64,000 nucleotides of DNA. Origin: Cytophagales bacterium UBA2561. GTDB lineage: Bacteria; Bacteroidota; Bacteroidia; Cytophagales; Thermoflexibacteraceae. The notes beneath the pieces are model-generated. The model was not told where the DNA came from. It worked only from the letters and a program-made list of their open reading frames with translations, and ran no database searches. Position numbers and translations under genes: made by a program. Below, piece by piece: positions 24,687-33,419 of this stretch (position 1 is the stretch's first letter; each line of letters opens with the position of its first letter). The stretch lies in NCBI GenBank assembly GCA_002340355.1, contig DDLX01000046.1, positions 9,047 to 73,046 of the forward strand, read 5' to 3'.

Positions 24687-26516
24687 ATGACTGATAATCA
24701 AACAGAAAATCCAACTGCTCAAGTGGAGGACGTAATGGACGTAGAAGCTACAGAAACAACCATAGACGAAGTAGCTGATTTTGATTGGGACCACGTAGGT
24801 ACTCAAGGCTTTGGCTCTGAATACGACGCTATTCAAAAAGATGAATTGCTCAAAATGTACGATAGTACAATGAGTGAGGTTTCTGAAAATGAAGTAATTA
24901 AAGGAACAGTTGTCAGTATTAGCAAGCGTGATGTCGTTGTTAATATCGGCTTCAAATCAGATGGTTTAGTTTCTATTTCCGAATTCCGAGACTTGCCTGA
25001 ATTGCAGGTGGGTGATGAAGTAGAAGTGTACATTGAGTCACAAGAAGACAAAAACGGACAGTTAATTCTTTCACGTAAAAAGGCTAAAGTTGTTCGGGCT
25101 TGGGAAAATATCGAAGATGCGTACAGCAATGATAAAGTGATTGAAGGTATCGTCAAGAGACGTACTAAAGGTGGCTTGATTGTCGATATTTTCAGTATTG
25201 AGGCTTTCCTTCCTGGTTCACAAATTGATGTGAAGCCTATCCGAGACTTTGATGTTTTTGTAGGCAAAAAGATGGAAGTTAAGGTTGTGAAAATTAATTA
25301 CACAAATGATAATGTTGTTGTTTCACACAAAGTCCTTATTGAGAAAGACCTTGAGAAACAACGTGCTGAAATATTGAATAACCTTGAAAAAGGACAAGTT
25401 CTTGAAGGTGTAATTAAGAACATGACCAACTTCGGGGTATTTATTGACTTAGGTGGTGTGGATGGTTTATTGCACATTACTGATATTTCGTGGGGACGCA
25501 TTAGCCATCCCGAAGAAGTCTGTGAACTCGACCAAAAAGTCAATGTCGTGGTCTTGGATTTCGACGAGAACAAGAAGCGTATCTCATTAGGTATGAAGCA
25601 ATTAGTCCCTCATCCTTGGGATAGTTTACCAGAAGGTATCAAGGTCGGTACAAAAGTTCAGGGACGTATCGTTAATGTAGCTGATTATGGCGCATTCTTA
25701 GAAATTATGCCAGGTGTAGAAGGTTTAATTCACGTATCAGAAATGTCTTGGTCTCAGCACTTGAGAAATCCACAAGACTTTATCAAGATTGGGGATGAAC
25801 TCGAAGCTCAGGTATTGACGCTTGACCGTGAAGATCGTAAAATGTCATTGGGTATCAAGCAATTGACAGAAGATCCTTGGACAAAACAAGACCTCAAAAC
25901 CAAATATGCTATCGGAACAAAGCATACAGGTGTGGTTCGAAACTTAACCAACTTTGGTTTATTTATCGAATTAGAAGAGGGTATTGACGGTTTGGTTCAC
26001 GTTTCTGATTTATCTTGGACTCGAAAAATCAAGCATCCTTCTGAATTTACAAAAATCGGAGAAAATCTTGAAGTTCAAGTTCTTGAATTAGATACGGCTC
26101 AACGACGTTTAGCTCTTGGACACAAGCAATTAGAAGAGAATCCTTGGGATACATTCGAAACGGTATTTGCTGTTGGAACTTCTCATGAATGTACGGTTAT
26201 TAACCGAACTGAGAAAGGAGCAACACTCGAATTACCATATGGTTTAGAAGGTTTCTCAACTGCAAAACACTTGACCAAAGAAGACGGAGAAAGAGCAGAT
26301 ATGGGCGAAAAATTATTGTTCCGTGTTTTGGAATTCTCGAAAGAAGATAAACGAATTATTCTTTCACATTCTGTAACTTACCAAGAGCCTGTTCCAAAAG
26401 TTCAGAAAAAAGTAGTGAAGAAAAATACGCCTTCCAAAGATTCTTCTTCTGAAAGTAGCGCAACACTTGGCGATTTAGGTATCTTAGAACAACTTAAAGA
26501 AGATATGTCTAAGTAG
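24687..26516 (+). CDS. rpsA: 30S ribosomal protein S1
   Basis: S1 binds mRNA on the small subunit and helps translation start, which matters in Bacteroidota where Shine-Dalgarno pairing is little used. Six S1/OB domains are visible after an acidic N-terminus of about 60 residues: VIKGTVVSISKRDVVVNIG, VIEGIVKRRTKGGLIVDIF, VLEGVIKNMTNFGVFIDLGG, VQGRIVNVADYGAFLEIM, HTGVVRNLTNFGLFIELEEG and a more divergent ECTVINRTEKGATLELPYG. A basic/Ser tail closes the 609-residue protein, a usual length for the phylum. It is monocistronic with its own leader and terminator. Confidence 0.97.
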   Translation: MTDNQTENPTAQVEDVMDVEATETTIDEVADFDWDHVGTQGFGSEYDAIQKDELLKMYDSTMSEVSENEVIKGTVVSISKRDVVVNIGFKSDGLVSISEFRDLPELQVGDEVEVYIESQEDKNGQLILSRKKAKVVRAWENIEDAYSNDKVIEGIVKRRTKGGLIVDIFSIEAFLPGSQIDVKPIRDFDVFVGKKMEVKVVKINYTNDNVVVSHKVLIEKDLEKQRAEILNNLEKGQVLEGVIKNMTNFGVFIDLGGVDGLLHITDISWGRISHPEEVCELDQKVNVVVLDFDENKKRISLGMKQLVPHPWDSLPEGIKVGTKVQGRIVNVADYGAFLEIMPGVEGLIHVSEMSWSQHLRNPQDFIKIGDELEAQVLTLDREDRKMSLGIKQLTEDPWTKQDLKTKYAIGTKHTGVVRNLTNFGLFIELEEGIDGLVHVSDLSWTRKIKHPSEFTKIGENLEVQVLELDTAQRRLALGHKQLEENPWDTFETVFAVGTSHECTVINRTEKGATLELPYGLEGFSTAKHLTKEDGERADMGEKLLFRVLEFSKEDKRIILSHSVTYQEPVPKVQKKVVKKNTPSKDSSSESSATLGDLGILEQLKEDMSK

Positions 26517-26546
26517 TCAGGGTATTTTCATAACTTATTATAAATC

Positions 26547-26583
26547 AAACCTATAAGGATTTTAAACCTTATAGGTTTTTTTA
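26547..26583 (+). terminator. Terminator after rpsA
   Basis: AAACCTATAAGG (26547-26558) pairs with CCTTATAGGTTT (26567-26578) and ends in a run of Ts. The same stem type recurs at 59090. Confidence 0.85.
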
Positions 26584-26715
26584 TTTAATTCTTAATAGTT
26601 CATAAATTTTTTGTTAATATATATTCCTAAAATTATAGTAGGGTTTGCTAATCTTACGCTAAGAAAATAAAATTTTCTAAAAATCAATATTTTAGGCAAA
26701 GCTGACGGAATATGG

Positions 26716-27861
26716 TTATTCTAAAACTTGCGTAAATTCTCCGCTTTGGATTTGAAATTTTTCATCCCCAATGACAATTGATTCTCCTTCATTTAAATCC
26801 ATCAAGTTTAAAATATCTTCCTCGATTGTATGTATTGAACCTCCTGTTTGACGAGCTAGATTTAAGTATTTGGCATTCACGCCTTTATCTGTCCCACACA
26901 AAATGATTTTGAGTGGTTTTTTAACTTTTTTCGCTAATGATAAATCTCGTGGAGTTGCCCAGTTATCAGCAATCATGACCACGTCTTGACAATGTTGACA
27001 TTCATTAATACCATGTAAAGTGGCTTCTACATTATTTTCAGGTTCATCTCCACCGTAACCATTCATCATTGTTTTGTAAGCTGTATGTAAAACCGTATCT
27101 AAAGATTCTGTTTTGGTATCATAAAGTCCACCAGTTTCACCAATTTGTTTCAAAAAGTTAGGGGTACGGTCTCCATCATTGAAAAACACAAAATGCTGAG
27201 CAGGGCGTTCGTGCATATTCAATTTTAACCATACCAAAAGTTGAGCAATGTAAGGCGACATACTTCCCGTTAAATCAGCAACAACTAACATTTCTTCCCA
27301 GTCGGGATTTCGTCCTAAAACCCTAATCACCGTGGAGTCTTCTAAGGCTCGTTTTCCTTCAACCACTTCTCGCAAATAAGTGGTTTCATCTCCAGCTCCT
27401 GCAATGGTAGGAGAATCTTTAGCCTTTTCGGGGCGCATGGTAATCTCAAATCCGTGGAACATCCGTGCCGCATTTGAGGCAGAAGTTGCACCTGTTTGGG
27501 CAATAAATTTCCATGCTGCAGACTGTTCATATATCTTAGGTTCAAGTAGATACAGAGAAATTAAACGCCGTTTTGTGAGCCATTCCAAATCTGCTCCTTC
27601 AGGATATTCTGTATAAATTAGGCGAATACTTTCAATTTCTTTGCTTTGTAATCGGCGAAGTGCTGAAGTGTTCAAAAAAGAATGACTTCCATAAGCCATC
27701 CGTAAATAAATCACATCAGGCTCACCCATTCGAATTTTATACTTATTAGTCCAAACGGTATCTGCATTGACCTGAATATCTACTTTTACATTTTGAGCAT
27801 AATTTTGACCAATAACCAAAAGAAAGACACTAAATAAGCTTACCACCAAAACCCGTTTCAT
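26716..27861 (-). CDS. Exported von Willebrand factor A-like protein
   Basis: A signal peptide (MKRVLVVSLFSVFLLVIG, cleavage near NYAQN) precedes about 180 residues without recognised domain and then a VWA-like fold: MLVVADLTGSMSPYIAQLL carries a MIDAS-type DxTGSMS motif, followed by HFVFFNDGD, DVVMIADN and LKIILCGTDKGVNAKYLNLARQTGGSIH. VWA domains bind metal and protein ligands. The central KAKDSPTIAGAGDETTYLREV block is unassigned. The likely location is the periplasm or outside face. It stands alone and its partner is unknown. Confidence 0.65.
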   Translation of the reverse strand: MKRVLVVSLFSVFLLVIGQNYAQNVKVDIQVNADTVWTNKYKIRMGEPDVIYLRMAYGSHSFLNTSALRRLQSKEIESIRLIYTEYPEGADLEWLTKRRLISLYLLEPKIYEQSAAWKFIAQTGATSASNAARMFHGFEITMRPEKAKDSPTIAGAGDETTYLREVVEGKRALEDSTVIRVLGRNPDWEEMLVVADLTGSMSPYIAQLLVWLKLNMHERPAQHFVFFNDGDRTPNFLKQIGETGGLYDTKTESLDTVLHTAYKTMMNGYGGDEPENNVEATLHGINECQHCQDVVMIADNWATPRDLSLAKKVKKPLKIILCGTDKGVNAKYLNLARQTGGSIHTIEEDILNLMDLNEGESIVIGDEKFQIQSGEFTQVLE

Positions 27862-28293
27862 ATGTTTCTTGTAATTAAATTGTAGGAAAATAGAAAAATA
27901 ATATTTTAAACTTAAATTATATTTGTAATTTAAAATCGGTTGGTTTTGTAGTATTTTTTTGATTGTTGTTTGATTTTCAATTAGTTAAAATCCTATAACT
28001 CTAAGCGTCATTTGGTATTTTATCCAACTATTGTTATATGTCAAAAACGGGCTTCTATTTTTCTTCGTTCACTTCTTGGCTGTCTTTGGGAACAGATTTC
28101 GACTAACTAGGTTAAAATCTCTACCAACCTTATTCAAAAAGCTACAAAACAGACAAATTTTTTGAGATTCCTTTACAGAAAAGAGAGACTAAAGGATGGG
28201 AAAAGATAGGATTTTGCTTTCATGATGAGGAGAAACTTTTCACAGAGAAGTAGTGCTTAAAATTTAGTTCTAAATTTTAAGCACTTTATTTTA
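27862..28293. other. Intergenic region with one perfect hairpin
   Basis: Apart from AGTGCTTAAAATTTA (28252-28266) and its 15-base perfect complement (28271-28285), probably the terminator of the beta-helix gene at 28294, I see no gene or repeat. The spacer is otherwise ordinary AT-rich DNA. Confidence 0.5.
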
Positions 28294-29706
28294 TCATTCA
28301 ATTCGTTCATAAGCTCCCAAATCAGGCTTTGAGTCTCGTGATTGATGAAGTAAATCTATTTTAATGATGGAAGTTTTTCCTTGATCTTTGGCTGGACTTA
28401 AAGTATCTAACTGAAAATCATATTCATTTGGATTCTTGAACTTCGGATTTTCGTTCAGAATATTATTTCCATTTTCTAGTTTCTGCTGGGTTTTCAATAA
28501 ATTATGTTGTAAAGAGAGACTGATCGGTTGATTTCCTTGATGTAATAGTTGAAATTCCTCTTCTAAACTTCCCCAAATAATACAATTTTCTAATTCAACA
28601 AAAGTACCTTCAGGATTAAAAAGTTGATTTGATTCATCTAGTATAAAGTTAGAAAAAGTAACGCTTGGGCTTTCTCGGAAAAATCGACTGCCAGCATTTG
28701 ATAATGTACAATGTCGAAGTGTGTAGTTTCCACCAGCTAAACCTGCAAAAGTACCGTCAATACAATTATTAATCAATACATTTTCGGCATAGATATCGGA
28801 CGTAAATCCTACTATACCATAGGTTTGCATATTCTCAATGACTGTATTTTTTAATGTAACTTCTGGCTCAGAATTGTTATCTGGTGAACCTACTCTCAAA
28901 CCAAAAACACCATTTCTAATGCGAGCATTTTCGATTTCATTAGCAAAAGTGCCTTCTAAAAAATAAATTCCAACCCATTGCCCAAACGCATTTTGATAAT
29001 CTTGATCATTTCGTATATTTCTAATAATCACAGGTTTATCATTTGAACCTAAAATTTTTAAGCTTCCTTTAATGTAGATTGCCGATTCATAACTCATATA
29101 AATCTGTACACCTTCTTGGATAACTAGAGTTGTCAGTGTATCAACCAAAAGACTGCCATAAATGACGTAAGGTTTCGAGCCTTCCCAAAACGTATTTTGT
29201 TGTAAAATTTCTTGATTTAGAAAATGAGCATCTTGTCCCCATCCTACTAAATTCACAAATTGTTCCCGATTACTTAGTACTAAACGAAGCGAATCATGTA
29301 CTAAAAAAGGTAAATCTTCATCCTGTTCTTGGATTTGTGTCTCAATAAAAATCCGCAAACTGTCTTTTCCGAACAATCGAATTTTCCGAAAACGTGTATT
29401 CTTTTGTCCATTGACTGTTAAGGTGAACGGTGTTCGTGGATTTAGAATGCTAATTTCATCTAACTCTACAGCCTTTTTATTTGGATTATAGACAGTTAAT
29501 CGTTTTGTTAGGCTTGGAGTTGTCGTCAAGATAGTGTCAAAAAAAACCGTATCTGTCGAAAATTGAAGGGGTTCAGAAGGAGACGAATCTAAAACTTCAT
29601 TTTCGAGCTGACAGGCTTGAATAAGCATAAATCCCAAAAATAAAATTCTTTGGATTAACTTATTTTGATTTTTGTATTTAATTTTAATTATCGTCTTCTT
29701 CGTCAT
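28294..29706 (-). CDS. Lipoprotein with right-handed beta-helix
   Basis: The start at 29706 (MTKKTIIKIKYKNQ) gives a signal with lipobox LIQAC. After an Ig-like stretch (TKRLTVYNPNKKAVELDEISI...PFTLTVNG) come repeated short strands typical of a parallel beta-helix (AIYIKGSLKILGSNDKPVII, WVGIYFLEGTFANEIENARI, EVTLKNTVIENMQTYGIVG, YAENVLINNCIDGTFAGL, YTLRHCTLSNAG). The C-terminus has SPAKDQGKTSI and DLGAYE motifs seen in Bacteroidota 'choice-of-anchor'/polysaccharide-related proteins. It is probably surface-exposed. It overlaps the SPOR gene upstream by 23 bases, which implies coupled translation. Confidence 0.75.
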   Translation of the reverse strand: MTKKTIIKIKYKNQNKLIQRILFLGFMLIQACQLENEVLDSSPSEPLQFSTDTVFFDTILTTTPSLTKRLTVYNPNKKAVELDEISILNPRTPFTLTVNGQKNTRFRKIRLFGKDSLRIFIETQIQEQDEDLPFLVHDSLRLVLSNREQFVNLVGWGQDAHFLNQEILQQNTFWEGSKPYVIYGSLLVDTLTTLVIQEGVQIYMSYESAIYIKGSLKILGSNDKPVIIRNIRNDQDYQNAFGQWVGIYFLEGTFANEIENARIRNGVFGLRVGSPDNNSEPEVTLKNTVIENMQTYGIVGFTSDIYAENVLINNCIDGTFAGLAGGNYTLRHCTLSNAGSRFFRESPSVTFSNFILDESNQLFNPEGTFVELENCIIWGSLEEEFQLLHQGNQPISLSLQHNLLKTQQKLENGNNILNENPKFKNPNEYDFQLDTLSPAKDQGKTSIIKIDLLHQSRDSKPDLGAYERIE

Positions 29707-30244
29707 CCGTTCGAGAGGCGTATTTATAATGTTCAATTTTGATTCTACAGGGTATAATAAGAGATGTCGGGAAAGCTTTTTTGACTAAAGTATAAGTCTG
29801 ATGAGCCATCGGACGACTTAAATAATTCCCAATATGTACCTGATAATTAGGCTCTTTATAAACAATTTTTACAGTTTCGTTGGTCATAGTACGAGCTTGC
29901 CGAATATGGTTATTGGCTTCTTCTCGGTTTCCACCTGAATAAACTTGAACTACATAACCATAGGAATACTTAATTTTTTCGTTGCTTTTTGCGATACCCC
30001 GAAGATGCTGAGATAATTGGGCATTACTGTTTTGGACAGTCATAGATGCTAATTTTTTAGTGAATAAATCCCACTTATTCGGACGTTCAGGAACTTTATT
30101 TTCTAGTATGGTATCCGCATAACTAACACGATATGGTGTTAAATCTAGGGAGTAGTCCTTGACTACAGTGGGTTTAGTCGGTTCACAAGAAGCTAGAAAT
30201 ATTATCCAGCCTATCAAAAAAATAAACTTTGAATATTTTTCCAT
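29684..30244 (-). CDS. SPOR-domain lipoprotein
   Basis: A lipoprotein signal (lipobox LASC at residue 20) and a linker of about 75 residues precede a C-terminal SPOR domain (GYVVQVYSGGNREEANNHIRQ...VKIVYKEPNYQVHIGNYLSRPMAHQTYTLVKKAF). SPOR domains bind denuded glycan strands of peptidoglycan and often localise to division septa. At 186 residues the domain is complete, followed by a short acidic tail. Its last codons overlap the start of the beta-helix lipoprotein, so the two form an operon. Confidence 0.85.
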   Translation of the reverse strand: MEKYSKFIFLIGWIIFLASCEPTKPTVVKDYSLDLTPYRVSYADTILENKVPERPNKWDLFTKKLASMTVQNSNAQLSQHLRGIAKSNEKIKYSYGYVVQVYSGGNREEANNHIRQARTMTNETVKIVYKEPNYQVHIGNYLSRPMAHQTYTLVKKAFPTSLIIPCRIKIEHYKYASRTDDEEDDN

Positions 30245-30507
30245 ATTTAATAGATTTCCAAAAAATTTGAAACAAAGTTAGTTTTCAAGATGGTTCTATG
30301 CAAAAATTCAAAATTAAACAAATAACAATAGACTTTATCATCATTTTTTGTAAGACTAAACAAATAGTAGTTTTTAACTTTATCCAAACAAATTAATTTC
30401 CAATTCGCCAAAAAATTTCAGAAAATTTAACCTTACAAGAAGAAGTGTGATAAAGCCTATTAGTTAATTTTAAATTAATATCAAAATATTGATTGTCAAT
30501 TGTTTAA

Positions 30508-32727
30508 TTATAAGATAATTTTCAATCCAAAATTGAAAAATCTACCATCCAATGGAGCATAAACTTCTGTAAATTGAGGTGTATTATTCGGTAACGAAAG
30601 TAAACTTTCATAGCGACTTTGACGAACATCTGTAATATTTTCTGCATTGAAAAATAATACAAAATTGTCTAATGTTCGTTCAATAACTACTCCTGTGGTA
30701 AACAGATCTCTTGTTTTTGAACCATTAGAAAGTCTTTGGCTACTTTTATATTCATAGTCCCAACCAATTCGCCACTTTCGATCCTGCACAAATAATAAAT
30801 CACCTTTGATGCTATGTTCAGGAGTTAAGATAAGAGATTGATTTTCAGATGATTTTTTTAGGAAACTATCTGTATAAGTATAACCTAAGAACCAAGTAAA
30901 TGCACCAAAAGTCAGCTTGATTTGTGTTTCAAAACCTTGACTTATTAAATTGTCTGAATTATTAATAAAATGAAGTTCGGTTGGTGAAATAACTTGCAAC
31001 ATTACAGGATGTTGAATTTGGTTATAAAAAAACATCTGGTTAACCGTCAATAAAATCTTATCTCCGAACTGAGAACGATAATTTATATCGGCATTCAAAC
31101 CATAGGATTGCTCTGTTTTTTGATTCAAATAATCAATAGGTTGAATTCCTTGAAAACCAAAAGGTTCAGCTTCCTCGTTGAAAATAGTAAGTGGGCGATA
31201 ACCTAAACCACCACCAAAACGAGTTGTCCACTTCTCGGAATAACGCACCAAAGCACTAATTCTAGGTAAAACATAAAAACGTCCTTCATCTTCTCCTAAA
31301 CTGGATGTATTTTTATTCCAATCAGTACGTAAACCACTTTCGATATTTAAAAATGGAGTCATTTCCCAAACATGATTGATAAAAATACTTGCCGTTTTTT
31401 GATTTTGATTACGTCTGGGTGTAGGGGCTGTCCCTAAATCTTTTTCAGTAAATTTATCCGTTACATAGTTTAATCCCAGAATTAATTCGTGTTTTTGGCT
31501 AAAGTAACTGTATGTCAACTCTGAAAAACTAGAAACTTGTTCACCTGAAAATAAGGCTCGATCTCCCACCGAATTTTGACGAATATCAATTGTTCTATCA
31601 AAGAAACTTAAGCTATTTTTAAATAATAGTTTTTGATTATCACCAATTCGGGTATCAAATTGAAATTGAGTAGTATAACGGCTTGAAACCTGAGCATCCT
31701 TATAAAAATGATCAATTGTAGGCTCTTGATTTTTAATTAATTTCATATCACCACCGTCCCTAAATTCCTTACTGATCATTCCGCCCAAATAGATGGTTGT
31801 TCGTTCAGAAGGATAATAAAATAATTTGGGATTAAAATTGAATTTGGAGGCTTTTGGCAAATCACTAAAACCATCATCATCTGCATCGTAGGCCTCATGC
31901 AACTGATAAGATGCTAAGTTAGTAAAACCAAATTTTCCGAAACGTCGAGAGGCAAAAAAATTAAAATCATTTGAACCTACTGAAGAACGGTTTAAATGTA
32001 AAAGAGTCTCGTTTTTTTCTGCTTTTTTTGTTAGCAAATTAACAATTCCACCAATTGCTCCACCACCATGCAAAGTAGAAGATGATCCTTTGATAAATTC
32101 GACTTGTCGTAAGTCCAAAGGTGGGATTTGTAAAATATCCAAACTCCCTGAAAAACCACCATACATCGGAAAACCATCTTTGAGTAATTTGGTATAACGA
32201 CCATTCAAACCCTGAATCCGAACTACGGCTCCATTGGAAGTAGCAGAAGTGGTTTGTACTTGAACTCCAGTACTATGCGTAATTAAGTGAGAGATTCGAC
32301 TAGGCTCCATTGAGGCAGCTTCGTCAATTTCATCGGTCAGGGCTTCGACACGAGTCGGTATACTTTCGATTGAGCGATTGGCACGAGTACTTTCAATGAC
32401 TACTCCGTCCAATTCTTCAGCTAAAGGAACTAAAGAAATTTCCCAGATTTCTGCCTCTGTAAATGGGAAAATTAGGGTATCCTCTAGGGTTTGATAACCG
32501 ATAAAAGAAACTTGGATAATTTGTTTTCCATTAGGAATATTGGTAAGCTGAGCCATACCGTCAATGTCTGTAACTGTTCCGTTATTTGTTCCTTTCAACA
32601 AAATCGTTGCTCCAGTTAGTGGCTCTTGACTATTACCATCTTTAATATTAATTTTTAAGGAATTTTGACCCAATCCCAACCCGATTTGGCTTATGAAAAT
32701 TAAGCCTGCTAAAAAATATTTTATCAT
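30508..32727 (-). CDS. TonB-dependent outer-membrane receptor, probably metal uptake
   Basis: A signal peptide is followed by a carboxypeptidase-regulatory-like beta-sandwich (INIKDGNSQEPLTGATILLKG...GYQTLEDTL, residues 25-105), a plug domain (IESIPTRVEALTDEIDE...VVRIQGLNGRYTKLLKDGFPMYGG...IEFIKGSSSTLHGGGAIGGIVNLLT-type block) and a beta-barrel ending in aromatic FFNFGLKIIL. It imports a ligand with energy from TonB. A small His-rich exported protein is encoded just upstream in the same direction, so the substrate is probably a transition metal or metal chelate. At 739 residues it is complete. Confidence 0.85.
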   Translation of the reverse strand: MIKYFLAGLIFISQIGLGLGQNSLKINIKDGNSQEPLTGATILLKGTNNGTVTDIDGMAQLTNIPNGKQIIQVSFIGYQTLEDTLIFPFTEAEIWEISLVPLAEELDGVVIESTRANRSIESIPTRVEALTDEIDEAASMEPSRISHLITHSTGVQVQTTSATSNGAVVRIQGLNGRYTKLLKDGFPMYGGFSGSLDILQIPPLDLRQVEFIKGSSSTLHGGGAIGGIVNLLTKKAEKNETLLHLNRSSVGSNDFNFFASRRFGKFGFTNLASYQLHEAYDADDDGFSDLPKASKFNFNPKLFYYPSERTTIYLGGMISKEFRDGGDMKLIKNQEPTIDHFYKDAQVSSRYTTQFQFDTRIGDNQKLLFKNSLSFFDRTIDIRQNSVGDRALFSGEQVSSFSELTYSYFSQKHELILGLNYVTDKFTEKDLGTAPTPRRNQNQKTASIFINHVWEMTPFLNIESGLRTDWNKNTSSLGEDEGRFYVLPRISALVRYSEKWTTRFGGGLGYRPLTIFNEEAEPFGFQGIQPIDYLNQKTEQSYGLNADINYRSQFGDKILLTVNQMFFYNQIQHPVMLQVISPTELHFINNSDNLISQGFETQIKLTFGAFTWFLGYTYTDSFLKKSSENQSLILTPEHSIKGDLLFVQDRKWRIGWDYEYKSSQRLSNGSKTRDLFTTGVVIERTLDNFVLFFNAENITDVRQSRYESLLSLPNNTPQFTEVYAPLDGRFFNFGLKIIL

Positions 32728-32781
32728 TATAAAGATTGATTTTAAAGTTTTGAAAATAAAAAAGGGTAAAAGGACTCGTAC

Positions 32782-32820
32782 TTGTAAAATGTTAATTAAT
32801 TGATAATCAGTATTTTACAA
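32782..32820. repeat. Inverted repeat between the His-rich gene and the receptor gene
   Basis: TTGTAAAAT (32782-32790) and ATTTTACAA (32812-32820) are perfect complements 21 bases apart, in the 127-base gap upstream of the receptor. It could be an operator for a metal-responsive repressor or an mRNA hairpin. Confidence 0.35.
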
Positions 32821-32854
32821 AATAAAAGTTCTCAGAAACGCGAATTTTCAAACT

Positions 32855-33229
32855 TTAAAACTTTGGCGGTTGCCAAATCTCGAATAGGATAAAGGAATAG
32901 ATTCGTTCTTGATAAAAAGTTTTGATTTTACAATCAGCTAAGAAAAATCTTTCAAATTGGAAGATAGATATATGTGGTAAAAAATGAATTCCTTGTGGTG
33001 TAGTATGATGTGAATGAAAAGGTAAATCTTTGTGATGGTCGTGATCTTCTTCGTGATGTTGATAATTAATATAGTGTAATCTTACAAAATCCCAGAATGA
33101 AGCTGTTTGGTGATGGTGTTGCCAGTGATTCCATAAATCACTAGACTTGACCAATTCCCCCATATCTTGATAGGGCAAAAAACCAAGTAACCACATTTGA
33201 ATTATCAATATGTAAGCTATAAATCGCAT
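32855..33229 (-). CDS. His-rich exported or membrane-anchored small protein
   Basis: The 124-residue product starts with a hydrophobic segment (MRFIAYILIIQMWLLGFLPY) and is unusually rich in His: clusters HWQHHHQ, YQHHEEDHDHHKDL and FHSHHTTPQGIHFLPH. Such proteins in Bacteroidota often accompany metal-uptake receptors and are thought to bind Zn, Ni or Cu. I chose ATG 33229. The frame extends to a TTG at 33238, but a TACCTTTG box on the minus strand (33243-33236) covers that codon, so transcription would start almost at the ATG. It is probably the first gene of an operon with the TonB receptor. Confidence 0.6.
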   Translation of the reverse strand: MRFIAYILIIQMWLLGFLPYQDMGELVKSSDLWNHWQHHHQTASFWDFVRLHYINYQHHEEDHDHHKDLPFHSHHTTPQGIHFLPHISIFQFERFFLADCKIKTFYQERIYSFILFEIWQPPKF

Positions 33230-33419
33230 TAAGTACAAAGGTATAGCTTTTTTTTAAATCCATTTCTAAGGACAAAATTCTTTTCTATAGAAAATAGACT
33301 TTTTTTGAAAAAATCAATTCATAAACCAAAGAAAGTTATCTTTGTCATACTTCACCCTAAGGACTCTGTACCAATCAAAAAATCAATTGTAAAACCAACT
33401 GGTAAACTTTTTGCTCAAG

